The notes below the pieces were generated by a model. The model did no database searches and was not told the DNA's origin. It saw nothing but the letters and a program-made list of their open reading frames with translations. A program made the position numbers and the translations under genes. From Sphingomonas sp. Mn802worker (GTDB lineage: Bacteria > Pseudomonadota > Alphaproteobacteria > Sphingomonadales > Sphingomonadaceae): a stretch of 64,000 nt of DNA. Below are positions 30,087 to 38,428 of this stretch, one piece after another (within the stretch, counting starts at the first letter, position 1; each line of letters starts with the position of its first letter). The stretch is taken from the NCBI RefSeq assembly GCF_000382485.1, contig NZ_AORY01000004.1, positions 609,685 through 673,684 on the forward strand, in the 5' to 3' direction.

Positions 30087-30221
30087 TTACTTCGCGTCGT
30101 CCGCCGTCTTTGCCACCGTTTGGCCGGCCGACGAAACGTCCTTGCCCGCGCCTTCGATGGTGTTGCATGCGCCGAGCGCCAAGGCACTGACGAGGATGGC
30201 GGCGGTCACGATCTTACGCAT
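30087..30221 (-). CDS. Entericidin A/B family lipoprotein
   Basis: A 44-residue lipoprotein: MRKIV start, hydrophobic signal, and the lipobox LGAC with the lipidated Cys near residue 19, then NTIEGAGKDVSSAGQ, the entericidin signature. Entericidins are small membrane lipoproteins linked in E. coli to a stationary-phase toxin/antidote pair; only one member is present here. AGGAGATG lies 5 bases before the ATG. It is a single-gene unit with its own terminator, between tatC and the general stress locus. Confidence 0.88.
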   Translation of the reverse strand: MRKIVTAAILVSALALGACNTIEGAGKDVSSAGQTVAKTADDAK

Positions 30222-30303
30222 TAAACATCTCCTGCTCGGCTTGATGCCTGGAGCAACAATGTTCACATCGACGGTTCGTTCCGCCAGCGTCTCGATCTTG
30301 CAA

Positions 30304-30361
30304 GGAAAGAATAAGGCCCGGAAGCACCACCGGGGGGGGAGGGGTTGATGCTTCCGGGCCT
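30304..30361 (-). terminator. Strong hairpin terminator downstream of phyP
   Basis: A perfect 13-base stem (30314-30326 with 30349-30361) encloses a 22-base G/C-rich loop. On the minus strand it is followed by TATTCTTTCC. It lies about 170 bases beyond the phyP stop, so the transcript has a long 3' region or ends a separate small transcript. Confidence 0.72.
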
Positions 30362-30530
30362 ATGTCGTGGACCGCGATAGCGGGGGGGCGTTTAGTCGCG
30401 ATCCGGGGTGTAGAACGTCATCCTGCTACCGCAGTTCCGTTGCGACCAGGCTTTTTCTCGGAGCGCAACATAAACAGCGTTCGATGACCTTCGATGTGTA
30501 AATCGGTATCTGATCGAGCCGCAAAGAGGG
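30362..30530 (-). other. Region between phyP and its terminator, with two tiny overlapping frames
   Basis: No conventional gene. On the minus strand there are two short frames: 30471-30418 (17 residues, basic) and 30421-30392 (9 residues, MTFYTPDRD). They overlap as ATGA, and AGCAGG precedes the second start. They may be chance, or a small coupled pair or 3'-derived RNA. No ribosome binding site is seen for the first. Confidence 0.2.
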
Positions 30531-32117
30531 TCAGTCGCTGTCGATCGTAATGATCTTGACCTCGTATACGCCCGTCATTGGATCATGCTGCAAGGTGGAG
30601 CGTAATTGCCTCGTCAGCCCCTCGATCACGCGACCGAAGCGGTTCTTCAATCCGTCACGCAGGCAGTCATTGTCGATCAGGGCGCGCGACGAAATGCGCA
30701 GTAGCGCGCGATCCGGCTCAGGCGCGGCGCGCAAGGTGATCCTTAGCTGTGCCGCCGCGTCGCAGGTCATGGCGAGCTCAACCAGTTCGGTAATCAAGAA
30801 GGCGACCGGGACGGCCACGTCTTGCGTCACGTATAAAGGATCGATCTCGAGACCGATTCCGATGTGCATATGCTCCGGCGCAGTGGCGCGCAGGTTCGAC
30901 GCGAGCTCGCCGCACACCGAGCGCATGCTGACGCCGCGGTTCTCTTCCATTTCCGCAAAATGGTAGCGATGGACGACGGCGAGGGCATCGACGCGGCGCT
31001 GGATCGAATTGTACGCCTGTGACGCCTCGGGTGACTTGGCGCCGCGCGCATGGAAATTGATAAGGCTGGAAATGACCTGAAGGTTGTTCTTGACGCGGTG
31101 GTGTACCTCCCTCGTCAGCTTGGTCTGGCGCACCAGCCCCTCGGCGAGGCCGGCTTCGTGGACCGCGACGGTGCGGCTCAGCGCGCGGAATGTGTCGCCC
31201 AGGTCGCGTAATTCCTGCGCGGGCAGCGCCCGGTACAGCGTCATGTCAGGCTCATCGCCGGGCGCATAGGCCGCGATGCTGCTGCGAAGCGAGCGTAGCG
31301 GCGCGATGAGCAGCCGATCCACGACGAACCATGCGATCGCCGCTGCCGCCGCCCACATCAACAACGGCAACGCCAGCGCAAGGATCAGTGGTGAGCCGAT
31401 CGGCGCGCTGCGCACCTGCATCTCCAGCGCCAGATCGGCGATGCCGAGATCCTCGCGGATCGCCTCACGCCGTTCCAGCGTCCGCTCGCGCGCGAGCGGC
31501 ACAAGCGTCAACCGATCGTCGTCATCGACGAGTGTGGCGCCATATTCCGAAGAAAACCCGCTCGGCTGACCGATCTTGGAAAGAAACTTCTTCGGGAAAT
31601 AAGCGATTCCGCTCAACCCGCGATCGTCGCCGCTGACGCGAAGAGCCAATCCGCGGTTCGCGATAAAGCGTGCCGCCGTTCCCGACACCGCCGGCTCTGC
31701 ACGCATTTCACGTGCGCCGGCGACCTGGCGACCGCAGATAACGCGCCCTCTGGCGTCAACAATCGCGAACTCCGCGCCCGATACAGCTTGTTGCGCGAAG
31801 ACGCCCTGAACGCGTGCGCAACTCGGTGCATTGCCCGGGTCAAGGCTGAGGGCGTCCAGCGCGACCCTCAACGCGGTCATGTCACCGACCAGTTCGATGG
31901 AGATCGAGCGGCTGCTTTCCGCCGCCGCGACGCGCAAGTGCGAGCGAAGTTCAGTGTCGGCGATTTGCGTGACCCGCAGCGTCGCAAATACCGCGATCAG
32001 AGCGAGCGGGAGGAGCGCGATGCTCAGGATCAGGAACAGTTTCGCGCCGGTCGGCCAGCGCGCAAGATAATCTTGCCGCGCGTCTCGCGTGACGCCCGCG
32101 GCAGATTCTTCACTCAT
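30531..32117 (-). CDS. phyP: PhyP-like sensor of the general stress response
   Basis: A 528-residue membrane sensor with two membrane segments (about residues 24-46 and 243-268), a periplasmic domain between them, a HAMP-like region, then a HisKA_2-type helix REVHHRVKNNLQ with the probable phospho-His340. The ATPase domain is degenerate: the N-box reads TELVELAM without the usual Asn, and no DxGxG box is visible. In Sphingomonas melonis Fr1 the protein encoded in this place, PhyP, is described as a PhyR phosphatase, which fits. It lies 7 bases after nepR, so the two are probably cotranscribed. Confidence 0.8.
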   Translation of the reverse strand: MSEESAAGVTRDARQDYLARWPTGAKLFLILSIALLPLALIAVFATLRVTQIADTELRSHLRVAAAESSRSISIELVGDMTALRVALDALSLDPGNAPSCARVQGVFAQQAVSGAEFAIVDARGRVICGRQVAGAREMRAEPAVSGTAARFIANRGLALRVSGDDRGLSGIAYFPKKFLSKIGQPSGFSSEYGATLVDDDDRLTLVPLARERTLERREAIREDLGIADLALEMQVRSAPIGSPLILALALPLLMWAAAAAIAWFVVDRLLIAPLRSLRSSIAAYAPGDEPDMTLYRALPAQELRDLGDTFRALSRTVAVHEAGLAEGLVRQTKLTREVHHRVKNNLQVISSLINFHARGAKSPEASQAYNSIQRRVDALAVVHRYHFAEMEENRGVSMRSVCGELASNLRATAPEHMHIGIGLEIDPLYVTQDVAVPVAFLITELVELAMTCDAAAQLRITLRAAPEPDRALLRISSRALIDNDCLRDGLKNRFGRVIEGLTRQLRSTLQHDPMTGVYEVKIITIDSD

Positions 32118-32124
32118 CGTATCG

Positions 32125-32283
32125 TCAGTCGAGCTTGCCGAGGAGGGACATCAGGTCATCGGGAACCGCTTCCTCGACCGTCTTCTGATAGACCGATCGC
32201 AGCGCTGAGCCCATGTCGCGGTTCTTCGATTGCGCCGCCGTACCCTTTTTCGGCTTATCCGGCAGCTTCTTCTCGGACGTCAA
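32125..32283 (-). CDS. nepR: Anti-sigma factor NepR
   Basis: A 52-residue protein ending in GSALRSVYQKTVEEAVP and LLGKLD, the conserved NepR core that holds the sigma factor EcfG or, after stress, binds phosphorylated PhyR. The N-terminal part is Lys-rich and disordered. No ATG fits; TTG at 32283, preceded by a GGGGGG stretch, gives the usual length. It heads a minus-strand unit with phyP and is divergent from phyR. Unusually, it is not adjacent to ecfG, which lies on the other side of phyR. Confidence 0.88.
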   Translation of the reverse strand: MTSEKKLPDKPKKGTAAQSKNRDMGSALRSVYQKTVEEAVPDDLMSLLGKLD

Positions 32284-32378
32284 CGCAAGCCCCCCAATCG
32301 CCTCCGCTTTTCGGGAGGCCGGACGAAAGAAATAACTACAGCCCTTTTCACGGGTGTGTTCCCGCGTTGGAGCGATGA

Positions 32379-32403
32379 AACCAAACAGCCCCTCGATGGT
32401 TCC
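32379..32403 (-). promoter_or_regulatory. Candidate EcfG-type promoter for nepR-phyP
   Basis: On the minus strand GGAAC (32403-32399) is followed after 16 bases by GGTT (32382-32379). The known EcfG consensus is GGAAC-N16/17-CGTT, so this differs at one position. It would start transcription about 90 bases before the nepR start and give autoregulation. No equally good site was found facing phyR. Confidence 0.5.
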
Positions 32404-32519
32404 CGCTGCGAGTGACGAAAATCTGAAACCAGGGGCATGCGTTCCGGGGGATTAAGTTGCGCGTTTGAAACGGGCAAGCGCCGATCCGGTGCCCTTGCCC
32501 AAGGGAGGGCTTTCTACAC

Positions 32520-33314
32520 ATGTCGTTGGGTCAACAACTCGCACCGCATCTGCCGTTTCTGCGCCGCTACGGTCGTGCGCTCACCGGCAGCCAGGTGCAG
32601 GGCGACCGTTACGTGCGCGCCACGCTGGAGGCGATCGTGGCTGCACCGGAAGAGTTTCCGCGCGATGTCGATCCGCGGTTGGGTCTGTACCGGACCTTTC
32701 AGGCGATCTGGAGCTCGGCGCATATCGAGGAGAATGTTGACGCAGGCAGCGTCGACGACTCCGAGGCGATCGCACGCGCGCGGCTTGCGCGCATGAGCCC
32801 GCTGTCGCGTCAGGCGTTGTTGCTGACCGCGATGGAAGGCTTCACGCCGGAGGACGCGGCCTATCTGATCGATGCCGACACGCAGCGGGTCGAGGAGCTG
32901 GTCAACGAGGCGCTTGCCGAAATCGAGAAGCAGACACGTGCGCGCGTCATGATCATCGAGGACGAGCCGATCATCGCGATGGATATCGAGAGCATCGTAC
33001 GCGATCTCGGCCATGACATCACCGGAGTGGCGGTGACCCGCGACGAGGCGGTCGCGCTTGCGATGGAGGATCGTCCGGGGCTCGTGCTGGCCGACATCCA
33101 GCTCGCCGACGACAGCTCGGGAATCGATGCGGTCAAGGATATCCTTGCTGAATTCAACGTCCCCGTCATCTTCATCACCGCCTTCCCCGAGCGGTTGCTG
33201 ACCGGCGAGCGGCCCGAGCCGACCTTCCTGATCACCAAGCCGTTCCAGCGCTCCACCGTGAAAGCGGCGATCAGCCAGGCGTTGTTCTTCGACCAGAGCA
33301 CGGTTCCGGCCTGA
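32520..33314 (+). CDS. phyR: Anti-anti-sigma response regulator PhyR
   Basis: A 264-residue two-domain protein: a sigma-factor-like N-terminal domain (about residues 1-135) and a receiver domain (about 142-260). The receiver has the acidic pair EDE (147-149), the phosphoacceptor Asp192 in LADIQ, and Lys in ITKPF. On phosphorylation the sigma-like domain captures NepR and frees EcfG. It is divergent from nepR and followed by a small membrane protein gene and ecfG. Confidence 0.95.
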   Translation: MSLGQQLAPHLPFLRRYGRALTGSQVQGDRYVRATLEAIVAAPEEFPRDVDPRLGLYRTFQAIWSSAHIEENVDAGSVDDSEAIARARLARMSPLSRQALLLTAMEGFTPEDAAYLIDADTQRVEELVNEALAEIEKQTRARVMIIEDEPIIAMDIESIVRDLGHDITGVAVTRDEAVALAMEDRPGLVLADIQLADDSSGIDAVKDILAEFNVPVIFITAFPERLLTGERPEPTFLITKPFQRSTVKAAISQALFFDQSTVPA

Positions 33315-33383
33315 CTGGCGCAACATCGTCATGGTTCGTTCGTTCGATACGGACCCAAAACGGTTCAGCGGGGTTGAGCGACC

Positions 33384-33521
33384 ATGACGAATGATGACGG
33401 ACGTGTTCACGTGGAAACCGATCAGGCGCGCGGTGCGTCGACCCCTGGCGTCGGGCGTTATGTCCTGGGCGTATCGCTGGTGCTGATCATCGTGATCTTC
33501 GCTGCACTGCTTCTGTTCTGA
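33384..33521 (+). CDS. 45-residue membrane protein between phyR and ecfG
   Basis: A short frame encoding a polar N-terminus (about residues 1-24) and a C-terminal membrane helix (about 26-45, ending in FAALLLF). The tail-anchored layout is unlike a signal peptide. Spacing to neighbours is 69 bases after phyR and 106 before ecfG. No family recognised. Its position within the stress cascade suggests a link to it, but nothing in the sequence shows a mechanism. Confidence 0.6.
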   Translation: MTNDDGRVHVETDQARGASTPGVGRYVLGVSLVLIIVIFAALLLF

Positions 33522-33627
33522 TCGGAGCGATCTGGTGTTCGCAGGGGTGGCAAAGCCGGCTGACGGTGACTATCTTGGACAGGCTGACGCGCCCGCTGGC
33601 GGTGCGAAGCCTTTGCAACGGAGCGGC

Positions 33628-34269
33628 ATGACCCAGACCCCAGTGAGTGCGCAAGGCACGGACGGCGGTCCGCCGGTCGAGCATGTTTCGCTCTCCGATC
33701 CTGAGTTCAAGGCGCAGCTGGCGCAGGTTATCCCTCATCTTCGTGCGTTCGGTCGCTCGTTGTCGGGCAACCGCGACCTGGCCGATGATCTCGTGCAGGA
33801 AACGCTGTTGAAAGCCTGGGCGGCACGCAAGCGCTTCCAGGCCGGCACGAACATGCGCGCTTGGACTTTCATCATCCTGCGCAACCTGTTCCTGTCGCAG
33901 ATGCGGCGTGCGCGCTTCAAGGGCGAGTGGGACGATCTGGTCGCGGATCGCGTACTTGCCGCACCGGCAAGCCAGGACAAGCATGTCGAACTCGCCGACA
34001 TGCAGCGCGCGTTGATGCATCTGCCGCAGCCGCAGCGGGAGGCGCTGATCCTCGTCGGCGCAGGCGGTTTCGCATATGAGGAAGCAGCCGAAATCTGCAA
34101 CGTCGCGGTTGGCACTATTAAGAGCCGGGTTGCGCGTGGCCGCGTCGCGCTTGAAGCGCTTCTTAGTGACGGCACACTGAAATCTCGACGCGATCACGAG
34201 AGTGATAACGGGCGCTCTACACTCGACTCGATCATGGGCGAAGTTGACGTGCTGGCGCGCGAGCGTTGA
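33628..34269 (+). CDS. ecfG: General stress sigma factor EcfG
   Basis: A 213-residue ECF sigma factor of the EcfG group (ECF15). Region 2 spans about residues 30-100, with DLADDLVQETLLKAW and the -10-recognising MRAWTFIILRNLF; region 4 spans about 125-180 with the helix-turn-helix YEEAAEICNVAVGTIKSR. I chose ATG 33628 because GGAG lies 6 bases before it; the frame is open to a GTG at 33535. NepR sequesters it, and PhyR releases it under stress. A strong hairpin follows. Confidence 0.94.
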   Translation: MTQTPVSAQGTDGGPPVEHVSLSDPEFKAQLAQVIPHLRAFGRSLSGNRDLADDLVQETLLKAWAARKRFQAGTNMRAWTFIILRNLFLSQMRRARFKGEWDDLVADRVLAAPASQDKHVELADMQRALMHLPQPQREALILVGAGGFAYEEAAEICNVAVGTIKSRVARGRVALEALLSDGTLKSRRDHESDNGRSTLDSIMGEVDVLARER

Positions 34270-34278
34270 CGTGACGGC

Positions 34279-34306
34279 GGTGGCGGCAGGGTGCCGCCAC
34301 CCTTTC
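34279..34306 (+). terminator. Terminator after ecfG
   Basis: A perfect 10-base stem (GGTGGCGGCA with TGCCGCCACC) with a 3-base loop GGG, followed by CTTTCT, starts 10 bases after the ecfG stop. Confidence 0.75.
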
Positions 34307-34439
34307 TAAGATACCTGCGCCGGTCATGTGGTTGAGTGAAATCAGTGGCTTCGGTCGGCATATCGCTTGGCCGGTCGTTGACCGTGATGACAACGCTACG
34401 AGTTGACGGCGGTGACCTGACGCGCGCTATGCGTGGCCG

Positions 34440-37073
34440 ATGAACCGTTCCGTTGAAAGCGCCATCGCACGCGCGACCGCCTTCGCGCCATTTCTATCCG
34501 GCCTGATCGCGCGTGAGGCTACTGACGACGTGCTGCTCGGTGACATCGAGCAATTGCCCGTTTCCAGACAATTGCGGATCAGGCGCCGCCGTGTTGCCCG
34601 CGAGGTCGCGATTGGCGACCTCTCCGGTGCGCTGGATCTAACCGCTGTCACGCAACGTCTGACGTGCTTCGCCGATGCGAGTCTCGACGCCGCGATCCAC
34701 GCCGCCATCACGGAGCGAACACCCGGCGCGCCGGTACTCGGCTTCGCTGCGCTGGCACTCGGGAAACAGGGCAGCTTCGAGCTCAATTACTCTTCCGATA
34801 TTGACCCGATCCTGATCTATGATCCCGCGACGCTACCGTGCCGGCCACGCGAGGAGCCGGGCGACGCGGCAGTCCGGATCGCGCGCCGCGTGCTCGAATT
34901 GTTGCAAGCGCGCGATGCCGATGGCTACGTTCTTCGCGTTGACCTGCGCTTGCGTCCATCGCCCGAGATCACGCCCTTGGCGGTGCCGGTCGAGGCTGCC
35001 ATCGCCTACTACGAGTCACAGGCATTGCCGTGGGAGCGTGCCGCCTTCATCCGAGCGCGGGCGGCGGCGGGTGACCTGGCGCTGGGGCAGCGGTTCCTTG
35101 ACACGATCCGTCCATTCATCTGGCGTCGCAGCCTCGATTTCGGCGCGGTGGGAGAGATCCTCGACATCACGCGGCGCATTCGCGACCACCATGCGCAGGG
35201 ACAGGCGTTCGGACCCGGATTTGATCTCAAGCGCGGCAGGGGCGGCATCCGCGAGATCGAGTTCTTCGCGCAGATACACCAGCTGATCCACGGCGGACGC
35301 GATCCCGCGCTTCGCGCGCCCGCGACCCGCGACGCACTCGCCGCGCTCGCCGCCGCCGGCCGTATTCCTGCGACTGATGCTGAAGCGCTGATTGCGGCCT
35401 ACACTCTGCTGCGAACGATCGAGCACCGCGTGCAGATGATCGATGATCGCCAGACGCACGCGTTGCCGCACGGCGACGCGCTCGACGGCGTGGCAAAGCT
35501 TCATGGACTGGCCGGCAGACAAGCCCTGCTCGATCTGCTGCGGCCGCACGTCGAACAGGTCGCGACGATCTTCGACCGCTTGGCGCCTGACGCGCGCAGC
35601 GACCTGCCGTTCGACCAGCCCGCGCTGGTCGGTCGATTGAGCGACACCGGCTTTACCGACGCCGGTGCGGTCGCTGCCCGGATCACTGACTGGCGCGATC
35701 GGCGCTACCCCGCGCTGCGCAGTCCCGCGGCGCAGTCCGCGCTGGAGGCGGTGTTGCCCGATCTGGTCGCTGCTCTCGCCGCTGCTCCGGTACCCGCCGC
35801 CGCGGTCGAGCGGCTCGACCGGGTGATCGAGCGATTGCCGAGCGCGATCAACTTCTTTCGCCTGCTCGAGGCGCAACCCGCGCTGACTGCGCTCGTCGCG
35901 CGCGTGTTGAGCCACGCGCCGACGCTGGCGGAGGAACTGGCGCGCCGTCCCGACCTGCTCGACGGATTGCTCGATGCAAGTGCGCTCGACCGCCCCGGCC
36001 CGATCGAAGAGCTTGCGCGATTGATGCGCCGGGTCGAGCCGGACGCCGACTATCAGCAGATGCTCGATCATGTCCGCCGCGTCGTGGGCGAGCAACGCTT
36101 CGCGCTCGGCGTGCAATTGGTCGCCGCCGCGGCCGATCCGTTGCAGATCGCGCAGGATTATTCGTCGGTCGCCGAGGCGGCCCTGCTGGTGCTTGCCGAG
36201 GCGACGGTGGACGAGTTCGCGAGCACCCACGGACGCGTGCCCGGCAGCGAGTTGCTGATCCTGGCGCTCGGCCGCTTCGGCGGCGGCGCGCTCACCCACG
36301 CGTCCGACCTCGATCTGATCTTCCTGTTCACCGGCGACTTCCTCGCCGAATCGGATGGTCCGAAGCCGCTTGGCGCGACGCTCTACTACAATCGGCTGGC
36401 GCAGCGGGTCGCCGCGGCATTGTCGGTACCGACTGCCGCTGGACCGCTCTACAAGGTTGATACGCGGCTGCGACCCTCGGGAGCGCACGGACCACTCGCG
36501 GTCACGATCGATTCGTTCGCGCGCTATCAACGCGAGTCGGCGTGGACGTGGGAGCATATGGCGCTGACACGAGCGCGCCCGGTGTTCGGATCGGCGAAGG
36601 CCATGGCGGACCTCGACGCCGTGATCGTTGACGTGCTGAACGGCATTCGGGCCACGCACGATGTGATCGCCGACGCGCGGTCGATGCGTGCCGAGATGGC
36701 GGCGCACAAGCCGCCGCAAGGACCGCTTGATGCCAAGCTGCTATCCGGCGGGCTGGTTGACCTGGAGTTCATCACGCATGTCGTGCAGTTGACGACACAC
36801 GATGGGTTCAACCCCGACCTGGGCGAAGCGCTCGATCGGCTGATCGCCGACCGGCACGTGCCGGCGAGCCTGCGCGACGCGCACGACCTGCTGACGCGCC
36901 TGCTGGTGACCGCACGTCTCGTCGCACCCGACCTGGCCGAGCCGCCTGCCGAAGCGACGCGCGTGCTGATCGCGCAGGCGTTGCGATTGCCCGACTGGGC
37001 AAGGGTGCTTGCCAGCTTCGCGGCGGTACGCGAGGAGGTCGCGCGGTGCTGGCAGGAGTTGGTCGATGAATGA
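34440..37073 (+). CDS. glnE: Glutamine synthetase adenylyltransferase/deadenylylase
   Basis: An 877-residue bifunctional enzyme that adds or removes AMP on glutamine synthetase according to nitrogen status. Two nucleotidyltransferase domains are seen: the N-terminal one with GSFELNYSSDID (about residue 104-115) and the C-terminal one with GRFGGGALTHASDLDL (about 610-625), each followed by a helical domain. It is somewhat shorter than E. coli GlnE (946). Its end overlaps the next gene by 8 bases. Confidence 0.93.
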   Translation: MNRSVESAIARATAFAPFLSGLIAREATDDVLLGDIEQLPVSRQLRIRRRRVAREVAIGDLSGALDLTAVTQRLTCFADASLDAAIHAAITERTPGAPVLGFAALALGKQGSFELNYSSDIDPILIYDPATLPCRPREEPGDAAVRIARRVLELLQARDADGYVLRVDLRLRPSPEITPLAVPVEAAIAYYESQALPWERAAFIRARAAAGDLALGQRFLDTIRPFIWRRSLDFGAVGEILDITRRIRDHHAQGQAFGPGFDLKRGRGGIREIEFFAQIHQLIHGGRDPALRAPATRDALAALAAAGRIPATDAEALIAAYTLLRTIEHRVQMIDDRQTHALPHGDALDGVAKLHGLAGRQALLDLLRPHVEQVATIFDRLAPDARSDLPFDQPALVGRLSDTGFTDAGAVAARITDWRDRRYPALRSPAAQSALEAVLPDLVAALAAAPVPAAAVERLDRVIERLPSAINFFRLLEAQPALTALVARVLSHAPTLAEELARRPDLLDGLLDASALDRPGPIEELARLMRRVEPDADYQQMLDHVRRVVGEQRFALGVQLVAAAADPLQIAQDYSSVAEAALLVLAEATVDEFASTHGRVPGSELLILALGRFGGGALTHASDLDLIFLFTGDFLAESDGPKPLGATLYYNRLAQRVAAALSVPTAAGPLYKVDTRLRPSGAHGPLAVTIDSFARYQRESAWTWEHMALTRARPVFGSAKAMADLDAVIVDVLNGIRATHDVIADARSMRAEMAAHKPPQGPLDAKLLSGGLVDLEFITHVVQLTTHDGFNPDLGEALDRLIADRHVPASLRDAHDLLTRLLVTARLVAPDLAEPPAEATRVLIAQALRLPDWARVLASFAAVREEVARCWQELVDE

Positions 37074-37512
37074 ATTACCTGATGTGGCGGCGACAGGTGT
37101 CGATGACCAGCCGTTGCGGCTCACCGACCTGCCACGCCCGCTCGTGATCTATTTCTATCCCAAGGACGATACGCCCGGCTGCACGCGCGAGGCGCAGGAC
37201 TTTTCCGCATTGTCCAAGGACTTCGCCAGCGCGGGCGTCCATGTCCTCGGCATCTCGCGCGATACCGTCGCCAAGCACGCGAAGTTCACCGCCAAGCACG
37301 ACCTTCGCGTAGCGCTGGCCAGCGACCTCGACGGACAGGTCACGGAAGCGTTCGGCGTGTGGGGCGAGAAGCAGATGTACGGGCGAACCTATATGGGGAT
37401 CGAGCGCGCGACGTTCCTGTTCGACCGCGACGGCAAGCTGGCACGCGCGTGGCGCAAGGTGAAGGTGCCGGGCCATGCCGCCGAGGTGCTTGCGGCCGCG
37501 CGCCAGCTTTGA
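37066..37512 (+). CDS. bcp: Peroxiredoxin, Bcp/PrxQ type
   Basis: A 148-residue thiol peroxidase that reduces hydroperoxides. The peroxidatic Cys is in DDTPGCTREAQDF; the resolving Cys, found 5 residues later in many family members, is replaced here by Gln, and no other Cys is seen, so it should work as a 1-Cys enzyme needing an outside thiol. ATG 37066 overlaps the end of glnE. The open frame continues upstream into glnE, but that part does not resemble the family. Confidence 0.88.
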   Translation: MNELPDVAATGVDDQPLRLTDLPRPLVIYFYPKDDTPGCTREAQDFSALSKDFASAGVHVLGISRDTVAKHAKFTAKHDLRVALASDLDGQVTEAFGVWGEKQMYGRTYMGIERATFLFDRDGKLARAWRKVKVPGHAAEVLAAARQL

Positions 37513-38303
37513 CCTCGATCGCACATGCCTGCCGCGAGGTGCTGACGACCGCGGCGCCGGTCGCAAAGCTGAAAGCCGCCCGACGGGTCGCACGCGCGTG
37601 GAGGAAGGGTGCGCTCGATCATGCGTTCGACGTCACGATGCCAACCAAGCCGGCCTGGCCGCCACGTCCCGAGCTGCTGCCGCCGGGCAAGATGCCGAAG
37701 CGCGGCAAGGCCGGATCGGAACGCGGCCGCATCGCGCTGCTCCACGCGCTCGCGCACATCGAGTTCGTCGCGGTCGATCTGGCGTTCGACATGGCGGGAC
37801 GGTTCGGCGCGGCGTTCCCGCGCGCGTTCGTCGACGACTGGATCTCGGTCGGCGCGGACGAGGCGATGCACTTCGCGTTGCTCGACCGTCGATTGCGTGC
37901 GCTCGGCTCCAGTTACGGCGCGCTGCCCGCGCATGCCGGCCTGTGGGAAACGGCGGCGCGCACGGCAGATAACCCGCTCGCCCGACTGGCAGTAGTGCCG
38001 ATGGTGCTGGAAGCGCGCGGGCTCGACGTGACGCCGACGACGATCACGCGATTTCGGCAGGGCGGCGACGAGGCGGGCGCGCGCATCCTGCAACGTATCT
38101 ACACTGACGAGATACGCCACGTACGATTCGGCACGACATGGTTCGAATGGGCGTGTGCAGCGCAAGGATTGAACCCGCCGGCGCACTGGCGCGCATTGAT
38201 CGAGCGACACTTTCGCGGGCTCGTCCGGCCACCGTTCAACGACTCGGCGCGCACCTTGGCCGGTCTGACGCGGGAATATTGGGGCGGACTTGCCTCGGAA
38301 TGA
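37509..38303 (+). CDS. DUF455 ferritin-like protein
   Basis: A 264-residue protein of the DUF455 ferritin-like family. Helices carry the carboxylate and histidine ligands expected of a diiron site: AHIEFVAVDLAFD, DEAMHF, EARGLD and DEIRHVRFG. The biochemical role of this family is not established. It starts at TTG 37509, overlapping the bcp stop as TTGA, so it is translationally coupled to the peroxiredoxin; a part in iron or peroxide handling is an inference from this. Confidence 0.8.
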   Translation: MTSIAHACREVLTTAAPVAKLKAARRVARAWRKGALDHAFDVTMPTKPAWPPRPELLPPGKMPKRGKAGSERGRIALLHALAHIEFVAVDLAFDMAGRFGAAFPRAFVDDWISVGADEAMHFALLDRRLRALGSSYGALPAHAGLWETAARTADNPLARLAVVPMVLEARGLDVTPTTITRFRQGGDEAGARILQRIYTDEIRHVRFGTTWFEWACAAQGLNPPAHWRALIERHFRGLVRPPFNDSARTLAGLTREYWGGLASE

Positions 38304-38428
38304 CACATTGCGCCACAAAGCTGCCATCAGGACGGGCGGGGGGTCCCTACCGATCCAGGTTCATTCACGCGGGCGGGCGCCGACCCTGACGGGCGGGCGT
38401 GCGGCTGATCGATCGACGATGGGGTTTG

